Assembly (NCBI RefSeq): GCF_030291075.1
Contig: NZ_CP127407.1
Location: 1,796,001 to 1,860,000, forward strand
Origin: Stenotrophomonas sp. 57
GTDB lineage: Bacteria > Pseudomonadota > Gammaproteobacteria > Xanthomonadales > Xanthomonadaceae
Length of the DNA: 64,000 bases
Reading direction: 5' to 3'
Numbering within the stretch: the first letter of the stretch is position 1; the number at the start of each line of letters is the position of its first letter. Positions 38,601 to 45,131 of this stretch are shown piece after piece. Below the pieces are notes generated by a model that worked only from the letters and a program-made list of their open reading frames with translations, searched no databases and was not told the DNA's origin. The translations under genes were made by a program, and so were the position numbers.

Positions 38601-38683
38601 TGCTGGATGACCTGCGCAATGCCGTGACGCGGCTGATCCGACGCGCGCGCGGCCTGGAGGTCGTGGCGGGTACCCCGGTGTAG
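35603..38683 (+). CDS. RND efflux pump, inner-membrane permease 2
   Basis: A 1026-residue RND permease with the usual twelve-helix, two-loop plan. In TM4 the motif is GMLVDNAVVVVE, with Asp398 followed by Asn399 rather than a second Asp. In TM10 the Lys is replaced: VVVNNGIVMIE, Asn910-Asn911. The normal Asp-Asp-Lys relay is therefore incomplete, in contrast to permease 1. Other subfamilies with the same Asp-Asn pattern are known to function, so loss of activity must not be assumed. The stop codon TAG forms part of the GTAG of a REP palindrome. The four-base overlap with permease 1 argues for balanced synthesis and possibly a mixed trimer. Confidence 0.93.
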   Translation: MSVAEFSIRRPVTTIMCFVSLVVIGLIASFRLPLEALPDISAPFLFVQIPYTGSTPEEVERTIIRPVEESLATMTGIKRMRSSATSEAALIFIEFSDWDRDIAIAASDARERIDAIRSDLPDDLQRYNVFKWSSSDQPVLKVRLASTTDLTTAYDMLDREFKRRIERIPGVARVDITGAPPNEVEIAIDPNRLNAHGLSINELSERLRTLNFSISAGQIDDNGQRVRVQPVGEITDLQEMRDLVINAKGLRLGDIADVRLKPARMNYGRRLDGNPAVGLDIFKERSANLVEVSRAALAEVEAIRAEASMRDVQIKVIDNQGKAVTSSLLELAEAGAVGLILSVTVLFFFLRHWPSTLMVTLAIPICFTITLGFMYFVGVTLNILTMMGLLLAVGMLVDNAVVVVESIYQERERLPDQPRLASIIGTRNVAIALSAGTLCHCIVFVPNLFGETNNISIFMAQIAITISVSLLASWLVAVSLIPMLSARMATPKLLHSQTGVIARLQRRYARLLDWSLRHRGWSLLGIVLVVLVSLVPMKLTKVDMFGGEGGKDIFIGYMWKGAYTYRQMSEEVARVENWIDANRERLHVKQVYSWYSEQEGSSTVVTLDEKYAKDIKALQEELRKGLPKSARTDYFVGNQGGDGGGGGNQGVQVQLVGDSSSMLQEIGQEVVPLLAQRAELRDVRIDNGEKGGELKVRVDRERAAAFGFNAEQVASFVGLALRGAPMREFRRGDNEVPVWVRFAGAEQSSPEDLAGFSVRTGDGRSVPLLSLVTVDVGSSATQIGRTNRQTTLTIKANLAEKVTAPDGRKAMESVLKPMNFPAGYGYTFDGGDYGNDDEAMQQMVFNLLIALVMIYVVMAAVFESLLFPAAIMSGVLFSIFGVFWLFWITGTSFGIMSFIGILVLMGVVVNNGIVMIEHINNLRRGGMGRTQALVEGSRERLRPIMMTMGTAILAMVPISLTNTQMFGNGPEYAPMARAIAGGLAFSTVVSLLFLPTIYAVLDDLRNAVTRLIRRARGLEVVAGTPV

Positions 38684-38702
38684 TGGTCGAGCTTGCTCGA
38701 CC
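38680..38702 (+). repeat. REP palindrome overlapping the stop codon of permease 2
   Basis: GTAGTGGTCGAGC-TT-GCTCGACC: GTAG occupies 38680-38683 and contains the TAG stop of the gene. Confidence 0.75.
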
Positions 38703-38728
38703 GTAATGCGCGGCAACGTGTTGTGGTG

Positions 38729-38771
38729 TGGGGGAGGCCGGTCGTAGTGGGGCGGCCTCCCCCTTTTTTTC
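38729..38771 (+). terminator. Terminator of the RND operon
   Basis: GGGGGAGGCCG...CGGCCTCCCCC, a stem of eleven base pairs, followed by TTTTTTT. It lies 45 bp past the last RND gene and before the REP array. Confidence 0.9.
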
Positions 38772-38794
38772 GTTCGCCGCGTGTGTTTTCCCAT

Positions 38795-39490
38795 GTAGAG
38801 CCGAGCCGATGCTTGGCTGCTGTTCGCCACATCGCGGCGCCGCGCGAGCATGGGCTCGGGCGCAACAGATGCCGTGCCCATGTAGAGCCGAGCCCATGCT
38901 CGGCTGCTGTTCGCCACGTTGCGGCGTCGCCCCAGCATGGGCTCGGGCGCTACATATTCCGCGCCCATGTAGAGCCGAGCCGATGCTCGGCTGCTGTTCG
39001 CCACATCGCGGCGCCGCGCGAGCGTGGGCTCGGGCGCTACAGATGCCGTGCCCATGTAGAGCCGAGCCGATGCTCGGCTGCTGTTCGCCACATCGCGGCG
39101 CCGCCCGAGCGTGGGCTCGGGCGCTACAGATGCCGTGCCCATGTAGAGCCGAGCCCATGCTCGGCTGCTGTTCGCCACATCGCGGCGCCGCCCGAGCATC
39201 GGCTCGGGCGCTACAGATGCCGTGCCCATGTAGAGCCGAGCCTATGCTCGGCTGCTGTTCGCCACATCGCGGCGCCGCCCGAGCATCGGCTCGGGCGCTA
39301 CAGATGCCGTGCCCATGTAGAGCCGAGCCCATGCTCGGCTGCTGTTCGCCGCGTCGCGGCGCCGCCCGAGCGTGGGCTCGGGCGCTACAGATTCCGCGCC
39401 GATGTAGAGCCGAGCCCATGCTCGGCTGCTGTTCGCCACATCGCGGCGCCGCCCGAGCATCGGCTCGGGCGCAACAGATTCTGTGGCCGG
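38795..39490. repeat. Eight-fold 87-bp tandem array of paired SMAG/REPs
   Basis: GTAG occurs at 38795, 38882, 38969, 39056, 39143, 39230, 39317 and 39404, exactly 87 bp apart. Each unit has a first palindrome AGCCGAGC-NNAT-GCTCGGCT, a spacer GCTGTTCGCCACATCGCGGC, a second palindrome CCGAGC-N4-GCTCGG ending CGCTAC, and AGATGCCGTGCCCAT. The palindromes face each other (GTAG...CTAC). Differences between units cluster in the two loops. It fills the gap between the convergent RND operon and traB-like gene. Since 87 is divisible by three, long open frames run through it, but they are not genes. Confidence 0.93.
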
Positions 39491-39497
39491 TTGAGGT

Positions 39498-40730
39498 TTA
39501 CCCCGCGACCTTGCCCCACACCTTGAACGTGGTCAGCCACAGGCCGAGCATGCTGCCGATGTTGGTCAGCATGAAGGTCAGCACCACGCGGGTGACGCGA
39601 TTGCGGTACCAGCCTTTCAGGCTCTGCGCATCGTCGCGCAGCTTGAGGAAGTCTTCGTAGGCCGGCTTGCGCAGGCGCGCTTCCACCAGCGCCGAGAACG
39701 CGCCGGTGGGGATGCTCAGGCGGAACGGCTTGAACGGCGCCACCGCGATTGCAGTGAGGATGCTCAGGGGATGGCCGCCGGCCAGCAGGCAGCCCAGGCC
39801 CGCCAGGCCGCCGGTATACATCGCCCAGGTCGCCAGCAGTTCGGTACCCACGCCGAGGCCGCCGCGGTAGAAGCCCACGCCGATGCCGGTCGCCACGATC
39901 GCCAGGATGCCCAGCGTGAACCACGGAATGTTGCGCTTCTTCGGTACCGCTTCCAGCTCGGCGCGCAGCGGCGCCGGTGCCTCGGTGTCGGTTTCCAGGT
40001 AACGCGCCAGCCCTGCAAGGTGGCCCGCACCGACAACCGCCAGCACTTCACGCTGCTGCGGGTTGTGTTCCTCGCGCAGGCGCGTGGCCATGTAGCGGTC
40101 GCGTTCGCCGATGATGGTCTCGTACAGCGCCGGGCTCTCGCTGGCGAACTCGCCGAAGCTCGATTCCAGCATGTCGCCCTGCTTGAGCTTCTCGATCTCG
40201 TTTTCGCCCACTTCCTCGGACGAGAACAGGCCAGCGCCGAGCCCCGCGACCAGCTTCAGCTTGCCGAAGAAGCCCAGCCGCTGCGAGGCACGGCGGAAGG
40301 TCAGGCCGACCTCGCGGTCGATCAGGTGCACGGGCAGGTCGCGTTCGCGGGCCAGTTCCACCGCGCGCTTCAGTTCGGCGCCTGGCTCGATGTCCAGCTG
40401 TTCGGCCAGGCGTCGCTGGTAGGCGGACAGGGCCAGGTTGGCGGCGAACAGGGCAACGCGACCCTTGCGGATCACCTCGACCAGGTCGAGCTTGGCCAGC
40501 GTGTCCGGGTCGCTTAGTGCCTGCAGGCGCTGCGGGTCCAGCTCGACCGCCACCGCGTCGAAACGGCCGCTGTCGATGGCTTTCTCCACGGCTTCAACGC
40601 TGGCGCGCGAAACATGGGCGGTGCCCAGCAGGGTGTAGCGCACGCCGTCGCGTTCGATGACGCGCACCGGCTGGCCGGCGAACAGATCGTCGCCGGTTTC
40701 GGGAAGGGTTTCGGTCATGGGTTCATTCAT
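39498..40730 (-). CDS. TraB/PrgY-family membrane protein
   Basis: A 410-residue member of the TraB/PrgY group of the Tiki-like (GumN-related) superfamily. The N-terminal half has the conserved GTAHVS motif near residue 36 with the expected His, a VAVELDPQRL Glu motif and a later VVGAGHLAGL, which are the proposed metal-dependent hydrolase residues. The C-terminal third has about four hydrophobic segments (for example FTLGILAIVATGIGVGFY). Enterococcal PrgY limits peptide pheromone; the bacterial substrate here is unknown. It follows the acetyltransferase gene with an eight-base overlap if ATG 40730 is used; ATG 40718 is an alternative. Confidence 0.88.
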   Translation of the reverse strand: MNEPMTETLPETGDDLFAGQPVRVIERDGVRYTLLGTAHVSRASVEAVEKAIDSGRFDAVAVELDPQRLQALSDPDTLAKLDLVEVIRKGRVALFAANLALSAYQRRLAEQLDIEPGAELKRAVELARERDLPVHLIDREVGLTFRRASQRLGFFGKLKLVAGLGAGLFSSEEVGENEIEKLKQGDMLESSFGEFASESPALYETIIGERDRYMATRLREEHNPQQREVLAVVGAGHLAGLARYLETDTEAPAPLRAELEAVPKKRNIPWFTLGILAIVATGIGVGFYRGGLGVGTELLATWAMYTGGLAGLGCLLAGGHPLSILTAIAVAPFKPFRLSIPTGAFSALVEARLRKPAYEDFLKLRDDAQSLKGWYRNRVTRVVLTFMLTNIGSMLGLWLTTFKVWGKVAG

Positions 40731-41253
40731 TGGAAGGTGCGGTGTCGGCGCCGTCGCCGAGCGCGCGCTGCATCTGCACGGTATCCAGCCAGCGGCCGTG
40801 CTTGCGGCCGAGGCCACGGAACACGCCCACCAGTTCGAAGCCGAACCGTTCGTGCAGCTTGATTGAAGCGGTATTGGTCGGTTCGCCGATCACCGCCACC
40901 ATCTGCCGGTAGCCACGCGCCACGCAGGCGTCGATCAGCGCCTGCAGCAGGCCGGTGCCGACGCCCTTGCCCTGGAAGCGGGCATCGACGTAGACCGAGT
41001 TCTCCACGGTCCACTGGTACGCCACGCGGGTGCGGTAGGTGTTGGCATAGGCATAGCCGGCCACCTGGCCGTCGATCTCGGCGACCAGGTAGGGGAAACC
41101 ACGATCGATGATGTCGCGCATGCGGCGCAGCATCTCGGTCGCATCCGGGATGTCGTACTCGTAGGTGTTGACGAAGTCGGTCACTTCCACCGCATAGATC
41201 GCGGTGATCGCGTCGATGTCGGCCGGGCCGGCATCACGGATGAGGACGGCCAT
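40723..41253 (-). CDS. GNAT-family N-acetyltransferase (phosphinothricin/methionine sulfoximine type)
   Basis: A 176-residue GNAT enzyme that transfers acetyl groups from acetyl-CoA. The layout matches the Pat/MddA subgroup: IRDAGPADIDAITAIYAVEV at the start, PYLVAEIDGQVAGYAYA, ENSVYVDARFQGKGVGTGLLQALI with the acetyl-CoA loop (RFQGKGVGTGL), IGEPTNTASIKLHERFGF and GRWLDTVQMQ. Substrates in this subgroup include phosphinothricin, methionine sulfone and related amino-acid analogues. GGAG is eight bases before the ATG. It is adjacent to aguB (13 bp) and to the traB-like gene, on the same strand, so an operon aguB-GNAT-traB is likely. Confidence 0.88.
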   Translation of the reverse strand: MAVLIRDAGPADIDAITAIYAVEVTDFVNTYEYDIPDATEMLRRMRDIIDRGFPYLVAEIDGQVAGYAYANTYRTRVAYQWTVENSVYVDARFQGKGVGTGLLQALIDACVARGYRQMVAVIGEPTNTASIKLHERFGFELVGVFRGLGRKHGRWLDTVQMQRALGDGADTAPSNE

Positions 41254-41266
41254 GCGCGGCTCCGGC

Positions 41267-42154
41267 TCAGTCGATGTAGCGCTTGAGCAGGTCGCCGTAC
41301 GCGTCGATGCGACGGTCGCGCAGGAACGGCCAGATGCGGCGCACGTGCTCACTGCGCTGCAGGTCGACATCGCACAGCAGAACCGTGGCATCGGTGCCGG
41401 CCTCGGCCAGGAACTCGCCCTGCGGGCCCAGCACGTGGCTGTTGCCCCAGAACTGGATGCCCGACGCACCCAGCGGTGAGGCTTCATGGCCGACGCGGTT
41501 GCAGCTCAGCACCGGCAGGCCGTTGGCCACGGCATGGCCGCGGTGGCTCAGCACCCAGGCGTCGCGCTGGCGGGTCTTCTCGTCCTGCATGTCGTCCGGG
41601 TCCCAACCGATCGCGGTCGGGTAGAGCAGCAGTTCGGCACCGGCCAGCGCCATCAGGCGTGCCGCTTCCGGGTACCACTGGTCCCAGCAGACCAGCACGC
41701 CGAGGCGACCCACCGAGGTGTCGATCGGCGTGAAGCCGATGTCGCCCGGGGTGAAGTAGAACTTTTCGTAGAAGCCCGGATCGTCCGGGATATGCATCTT
41801 GCGGTACTTGCCGAGCAGCGTGCCGTCCTTCTCGAACACCACGGCGGTGTTGTGGTACAGGCCAGCGGCGCGGCGTTCGAACAGCGAGCCGACCAGCACC
41901 ACGCCATGCTTCTTCGCCAGCGCGCCCAGGCGCTCGGTGCTCGGGCCCGGAATCGGCTCGGCCAGGTCGAACTCGTCCACCGACTCGTGCTGGCAGAAAT
42001 ACGGACCGTTATGCAGTTCCTGCAGCAGCACCAGCTTGGCACCCTGCGCAGCCGCCTCGGCCACGCGTGCTTCGATCACCGCCAGGTTGGCGGCGGCATC
42101 ACCGTGGTTGCGCTCCTGGATCAGGGCGACGGTAAGGGGGCTGCGCGAGTTCAT
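41267..42154 (-). CDS. aguB: N-carbamoylputrescine amidase
   Basis: A nitrilase-superfamily enzyme of 295 residues that hydrolyses N-carbamoylputrescine to putrescine, carbon dioxide and ammonia. The catalytic triad is visible as Glu46 (LLQELHNGPYF), Lys119 (GKYRKMHIPD) and Cys156 (VLVCWDQWYPE). HNGPYFCQHE and the nearby agmatine deiminase gene (aguA) support the specific assignment over other nitrilase-like amidases. AGGAA lies ten bases before the ATG at 42154. Between aguA and aguB lie 225 bp with three REPs, so the two genes may not form one simple transcript. Confidence 0.92.
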   Translation of the reverse strand: MNSRSPLTVALIQERNHGDAAANLAVIEARVAEAAAQGAKLVLLQELHNGPYFCQHESVDEFDLAEPIPGPSTERLGALAKKHGVVLVGSLFERRAAGLYHNTAVVFEKDGTLLGKYRKMHIPDDPGFYEKFYFTPGDIGFTPIDTSVGRLGVLVCWDQWYPEAARLMALAGAELLLYPTAIGWDPDDMQDEKTRQRDAWVLSHRGHAVANGLPVLSCNRVGHEASPLGASGIQFWGNSHVLGPQGEFLAEAGTDATVLLCDVDLQRSEHVRRIWPFLRDRRIDAYGDLLKRYID

Positions 42155-42237
42155 GCGGGGCGTTCCTGCGGGGGAAAACCTGCATGTTAGCGCGGATGGA
42201 CGGCAACGGCGTGTCGCGCGCTGAATGGGCCGGTGTT

Positions 42238-42345
42238 GTAGAGCCGAGCCCATGCTCGGCTGCGTTCTGCTCCGGTTGCGCGAGCGCCCCAGCCGAGCGT
42301 GGGCTCGGCTCTACAAAAGGCCAGTCGAGCATGGCTCGACTCTAC
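42238..42345. repeat. SMAG/REP cluster between aguA and aguB
   Basis: GTAGAGCCGAGCCCATGCTC at 42238, an opposed AGCCGAGCGTGGGCTCGGCTCTAC ending about 42314 (stem AGCCGAGC/GCTCGGCT), and a third of another stem type, CAGTCGAGCATGGCTCGACTCTAC, ending about 42345. Confidence 0.85.
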
Positions 42346-42379
42346 AAAAGCGGCGCCGGGCGGGGCCCGACGTCATCCA

Positions 42380-43417
42380 TCAGGCCTTCAACAGCCCTGC
42401 CGGCAGCTGCATGGTGATGCAGTGCAGGCTGCCGTTCTGCCAGATCAGCGAGCGGCAGGGCACCTGCACGATCTCGCGGCCCGGGTGCGCCTGCGCCAGC
42501 ACGTCGCGGGCCAGGTCATCGGCCGGATCGCCATAGGCCGGCATCAGCACCGCACCATTGACGATCAGGTAATTGGCATACGACGCGGCCAGGCGGCGGC
42601 CCTCGTCAATCACCGGCTGGGCCCACGGCAGCGGGAACAGGCGGTACGGCTGGCCATCCTTCGTGCGCAGCGCGGCCAGTTCGTTGCCCATCGCCTGCAG
42701 CTCGGCGTAGTGCGAGTCGCTCTCGTCGTCGCAGGCCTGGTAGACGATGCTGTCGACCGAAGCGAAGCGGGCGAGGGTGTCGATGTGCGCGTCGGTGTCG
42801 TCGCCTTCCAGATAGCCGTGGTCCAGCCACAGCACGCGGTCCTGCTGCAGCCAGTCGGCCAGGTCGGCGCTCAGGCTGTCGCGGTCGCGGTCCGGGTGGC
42901 GCTCGTGCAGGCACTTCCAGGTGGTCAGCAGGGTGCCTTCGCCGTCGGTTTCGATGCCGCCGCCTTCCAGCGCGAACGGGATGCTGCGCACTGGCGCGTC
43001 GTTGAACACGCCGGCCTGGTCGAGCACGCCCACCAGCTGGTCATCCAGGGTGGCATCGAACTTGCCGCCCCAGCCGGTGAAGCGGAAGTCCAGCAGCTGG
43101 AAACCGCCGTCGGCGCGGCGCAGGGTGATCGGGCCGGAGTCGCGCAGCCAGGTATCGTCGTAGGCGGCCGTGGTGAAGTGGACCTTGCCCATGTCGATGC
43201 GGTTGGAGCGCAGCCGCATTTCGGCATAGGTCTCCACATCGTCGTCGGCCACGCAGATCAGTACCGGCTGGAAGCGGGTGATGGCCGCGACCAGGGCGAT
43301 GTAGGTCTCTTCCACCTGGCCCAGGCGGTCGGCCCAGTCGGTGTCGGCGGTGGGCCAGGCAATCAGGACGCCGCTCTGGGCTTCCCACTCGGCAGGAAAA
43401 CGAAGGGTCTGGTTCAT
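42380..43417 (-). CDS. aguA: Agmatine deiminase
   Basis: AguA (345 residues) converts agmatine to N-carbamoylputrescine, the step before AguB in the arginine-decarboxylase route to putrescine. It is a pentein-fold hydrolase. Visible signatures: FPAEWEAQSGVLIAWP at the start, DDTWLRDSGPI, FALEGGGIETDGEGT, LWLDHGYLEGDDTDAHID and the C-terminal catalytic Cys333 in NGSLHCITMQ. The protein is of usual length. The nearest gene on its 5' side encodes a small periplasmic protein, 40 bp away on the same strand. Confidence 0.93.
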   Translation of the reverse strand: MNQTLRFPAEWEAQSGVLIAWPTADTDWADRLGQVEETYIALVAAITRFQPVLICVADDDVETYAEMRLRSNRIDMGKVHFTTAAYDDTWLRDSGPITLRRADGGFQLLDFRFTGWGGKFDATLDDQLVGVLDQAGVFNDAPVRSIPFALEGGGIETDGEGTLLTTWKCLHERHPDRDRDSLSADLADWLQQDRVLWLDHGYLEGDDTDAHIDTLARFASVDSIVYQACDDESDSHYAELQAMGNELAALRTKDGQPYRLFPLPWAQPVIDEGRRLAASYANYLIVNGAVLMPAYGDPADDLARDVLAQAHPGREIVQVPCRSLIWQNGSLHCITMQLPAGLLKA

Positions 43418-43456
43418 GGTCTCGCTACACAGGCCCGCCCACGGCGGGTAAAGGGA

Positions 43457-43786
43457 TCAACGGATCGGCGGTTTCGGGCCGATTTCGTTCGGGTCCGCCT
43501 GGTTGGCCACCACGTCGATCACCTTCTGCTTCTCGAAGTAGACGGTGAACTGCGGGTACACCCAGCGGTTGATGGTCGGCCATTGCCGCTTCTGCCCGCC
43601 GCGCGGCTGCAGCTGTTCGCTCGGCGCGCCGAACTGCGCCTGCACCTGCTGCATGCTCTGGCCGCGCACGGGCAGGGCACCGGCCGGCTTCTCGCGGGCG
43701 CGGTCGACAAGCAGGGTATCGGCCATCGCCGGCGTAGCGGCGGCCAGGGTGGCCATCACGGCCAGGGCGGACAGGTAACGCTTCAT
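43457..43786 (-). CDS. Small secreted protein of unknown function
   Basis: A 109-residue protein with a clear signal peptide (MKRYLSALAVMATLAAATPAMA, cleaved after residue 22). The mature part contains VRGQSMQQVQAQFGAP, a pattern reminiscent of the short SmpA/OmlA/BamE fold (Gly, then a helix, then a Gly-x-Pro turn), followed by two strands around WVYPQFTVYFEKQKVIDVVA. I infer a periplasmic BamE-like small domain but cannot name a role. It is 40 bp before aguA on the same strand; the Asp-rich C-terminus and length resemble conserved Xanthomonadaceae hypothetical proteins. Confidence 0.75.
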   Translation of the reverse strand: MKRYLSALAVMATLAAATPAMADTLLVDRAREKPAGALPVRGQSMQQVQAQFGAPSEQLQPRGGQKRQWPTINRWVYPQFTVYFEKQKVIDVVANQADPNEIGPKPPIR

Positions 43787-43851
43787 CTCGATCTACTCCC
43801 CAGTGGTCAAGAAAGGCGATTACAGCAAAAACGGCAGGAAAAAGCCGCATA

Positions 43852-43881
43852 AACAAAAAACCGCCCGAAGGCGGTTTCTTG
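43852..43881 (-). terminator. Terminator of rpmJ
   Basis: On the minus strand AAACCGCC-TTCG-GGCGGTTT is followed by TTTGTTT. The UUCG-type tetraloop makes it stable. Confidence 0.88.
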
Positions 43882-43932
43882 CATCGGGTCGGCCCCGCGT
43901 AGGGCCAGCCGCAGCCGCGAGGGCTGTTGGGC

Positions 43933-44058
43933 TTAGCGCTGACGCGCCTTGAAACGCGGGTTCGACTTGCAGATGACGAAGATCTTGCCGCGACGACGGA
44001 CGACCTTGCAGTCGCGGTGACGGGCCTTCGCCGACTTCAGGGAGGACAGGACTTTCAT
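43933..44058 (-). CDS. rpmJ: 50S ribosomal protein L36, zinc-free type
   Basis: A 41-residue L36 protein. The opening [11 protein letters not shown] and the end NPRFKARQR are typical of the longer YkgO-like form. Only two cysteines remain (Cys17 and Cys30) of the Cys-Cys-Cys-His zinc site of standard L36, so this is a zinc-independent (C-minus) version. GAGG lies six bases before the ATG at 44058, and a strong terminator follows, making a single-gene unit divergent from cmk. Confidence 0.92.
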   Translation of the reverse strand: MKVLSSLKSAKARHRDCKVVRRRGKIFVICKSNPRFKARQR

Positions 44059-44222
44059 GGCATACCTCGGCGTAAACAGTAGTTGTTCGGGTGGAGCGTG
44101 GCCGCGATATGCGAAAGACAATCGGCAGTTGACGCTCGTTCAAGCCCGCCATTCTACCGGGCTTTTTGTCGATGTTTCAAGTGGTTGCACGAAAGTCGCC
44201 GCGCGGGGCCTCGGGCAGGGGC

Positions 44223-44228
44223 TAGAAT
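44223..44228 (+). promoter_or_regulatory. Candidate -10 element of cmk
   Basis: TAGAAT, in the context GGCTAGAATGACC, would start transcription near 44235, about 20 bases before the cmk ATG. No clear -35 hexamer is found at 16-18 bp. Confidence 0.4.
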
Positions 44229-44255
44229 GACCCCTTCACACGCTCTGGGAACCCC

Positions 44256-44933
44256 ATGAATCCACTCGCTCCCGTCCTGACCATCGACGGCCCTTCCGGG
44301 GCTGGCAAGGGTACCATCAGCCGCATCATCGCGCGCCGGATGGGCTGGCATTACCTGGATTCGGGTGCGCTGTACCGCGCAGTGGGCGTGGCCGCGAGCT
44401 GGGCAGACATCGACACCTCCGACGCCTCGGCGCTGGTGCGCTGTACTTTCGACACCCATGTTCAGTTTGTTGAACGGGGCGAGTCGATGCGGGTCATGGT
44501 CAACGGCACCGATGCCACCGACGAGCTGCGCCTGGAGACCACCGGCGCCCTGGCCTCGGCCATTGCCGCCATTCCGGAGGTCCGCGCGGCCCTGAAGGAG
44601 CGCCAGCGCGCATTCAGGGAGCTGCCCGGCCTGGTCGCCGACGGCCGCGACATGGGCACGGTGATCTTCAAGGACGCCCCCTACAAGGTCTTCCTGACCG
44701 CCAGTGCCGAGGAGCGCGCCGAGCGCCGGCATAAGCAGTTGAAAGACAAGGGGGTTTCTGTTAACTTTGATGACCTCCTGCGCGAGATCATGGCCCGCGA
44801 CGCCCGTGATGCTCAGCGTACCGTGGCGCCCCTGAAGCCGGCAGACGATGCTGTCCTCATCGACACCACAGGCATCGGCATCGATGATGTCGTTGCCCGA
44901 GTGATGGATCTGCTTCCGGTTCCGGCTGCCTGA
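44256..44933 (+). CDS. cmk: Cytidylate kinase
   Basis: Cmk phosphorylates CMP and dCMP to the diphosphates. The 225-residue protein has the P-loop GPSGAGKGT at residues 12-20, the CMP-binding [10 protein letters not shown], the [10 protein letters not shown] motif and the lid-like Arg stretch ([10 protein letters not shown]). The order cmk-rpsA-ihfB is the usual proteobacterial one; rpsA follows after 198 bp. Confidence 0.95.
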   Translation: MNPLAPVLTIDGPSGAGKGTISRIIARRMGWHYLDSGALYRAVGVAASWADIDTSDASALVRCTFDTHVQFVERGESMRVMVNGTDATDELRLETTGALASAIAAIPEVRAALKERQRAFRELPGLVADGRDMGTVIFKDAPYKVFLTASAEERAERRHKQLKDKGVSVNFDDLLREIMARDARDAQRTVAPLKPADDAVLIDTTGIGIDDVVARVMDLLPVPAA

Positions 44934-45131
44934 TCCGTTCGTGCGGGAGCACTGCCAGCTGCATCGGTGGTGGTCGCGCAAAGCAGTGCTGTACCAGCTC
45001 CGCCGCGCAATGATGCGTGGCGGTTTTCCTACTACACACGACCTGCGTTTCCGGGGTCGACCAACAGGCGGGCGGTCGCCATTCCCCTGAAGGGGACGCC
45101 ACCGACCCATGTGTCCAACAGAGTAAATCTA
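44934..45131 (+). promoter_or_regulatory. rpsA leader region
   Basis: The 198-bp spacer has no clear terminator. The rpsA ATG is preceded only by CAGAGTAAATCTA, a poor ribosome-binding site. S1 messages often lack a strong one and are autoregulated by S1 through leader structure, so this region is a candidate site; I have not derived the fold. Confidence 0.4.

Noticed and set aside
38795..39490. The regular array as a CRISPR
   Set aside because: The whole 87-bp period is conserved, there are no unique spacers between repeats, and no cas gene is nearby.
38411..39660. Several open frames of 270-310 codons through the REP array, on both strands
   Set aside because: They arise because the 87-bp unit is a multiple of three and lacks stops; the translated sequence merely repeats every 29 residues and would be repeat DNA, not protein.
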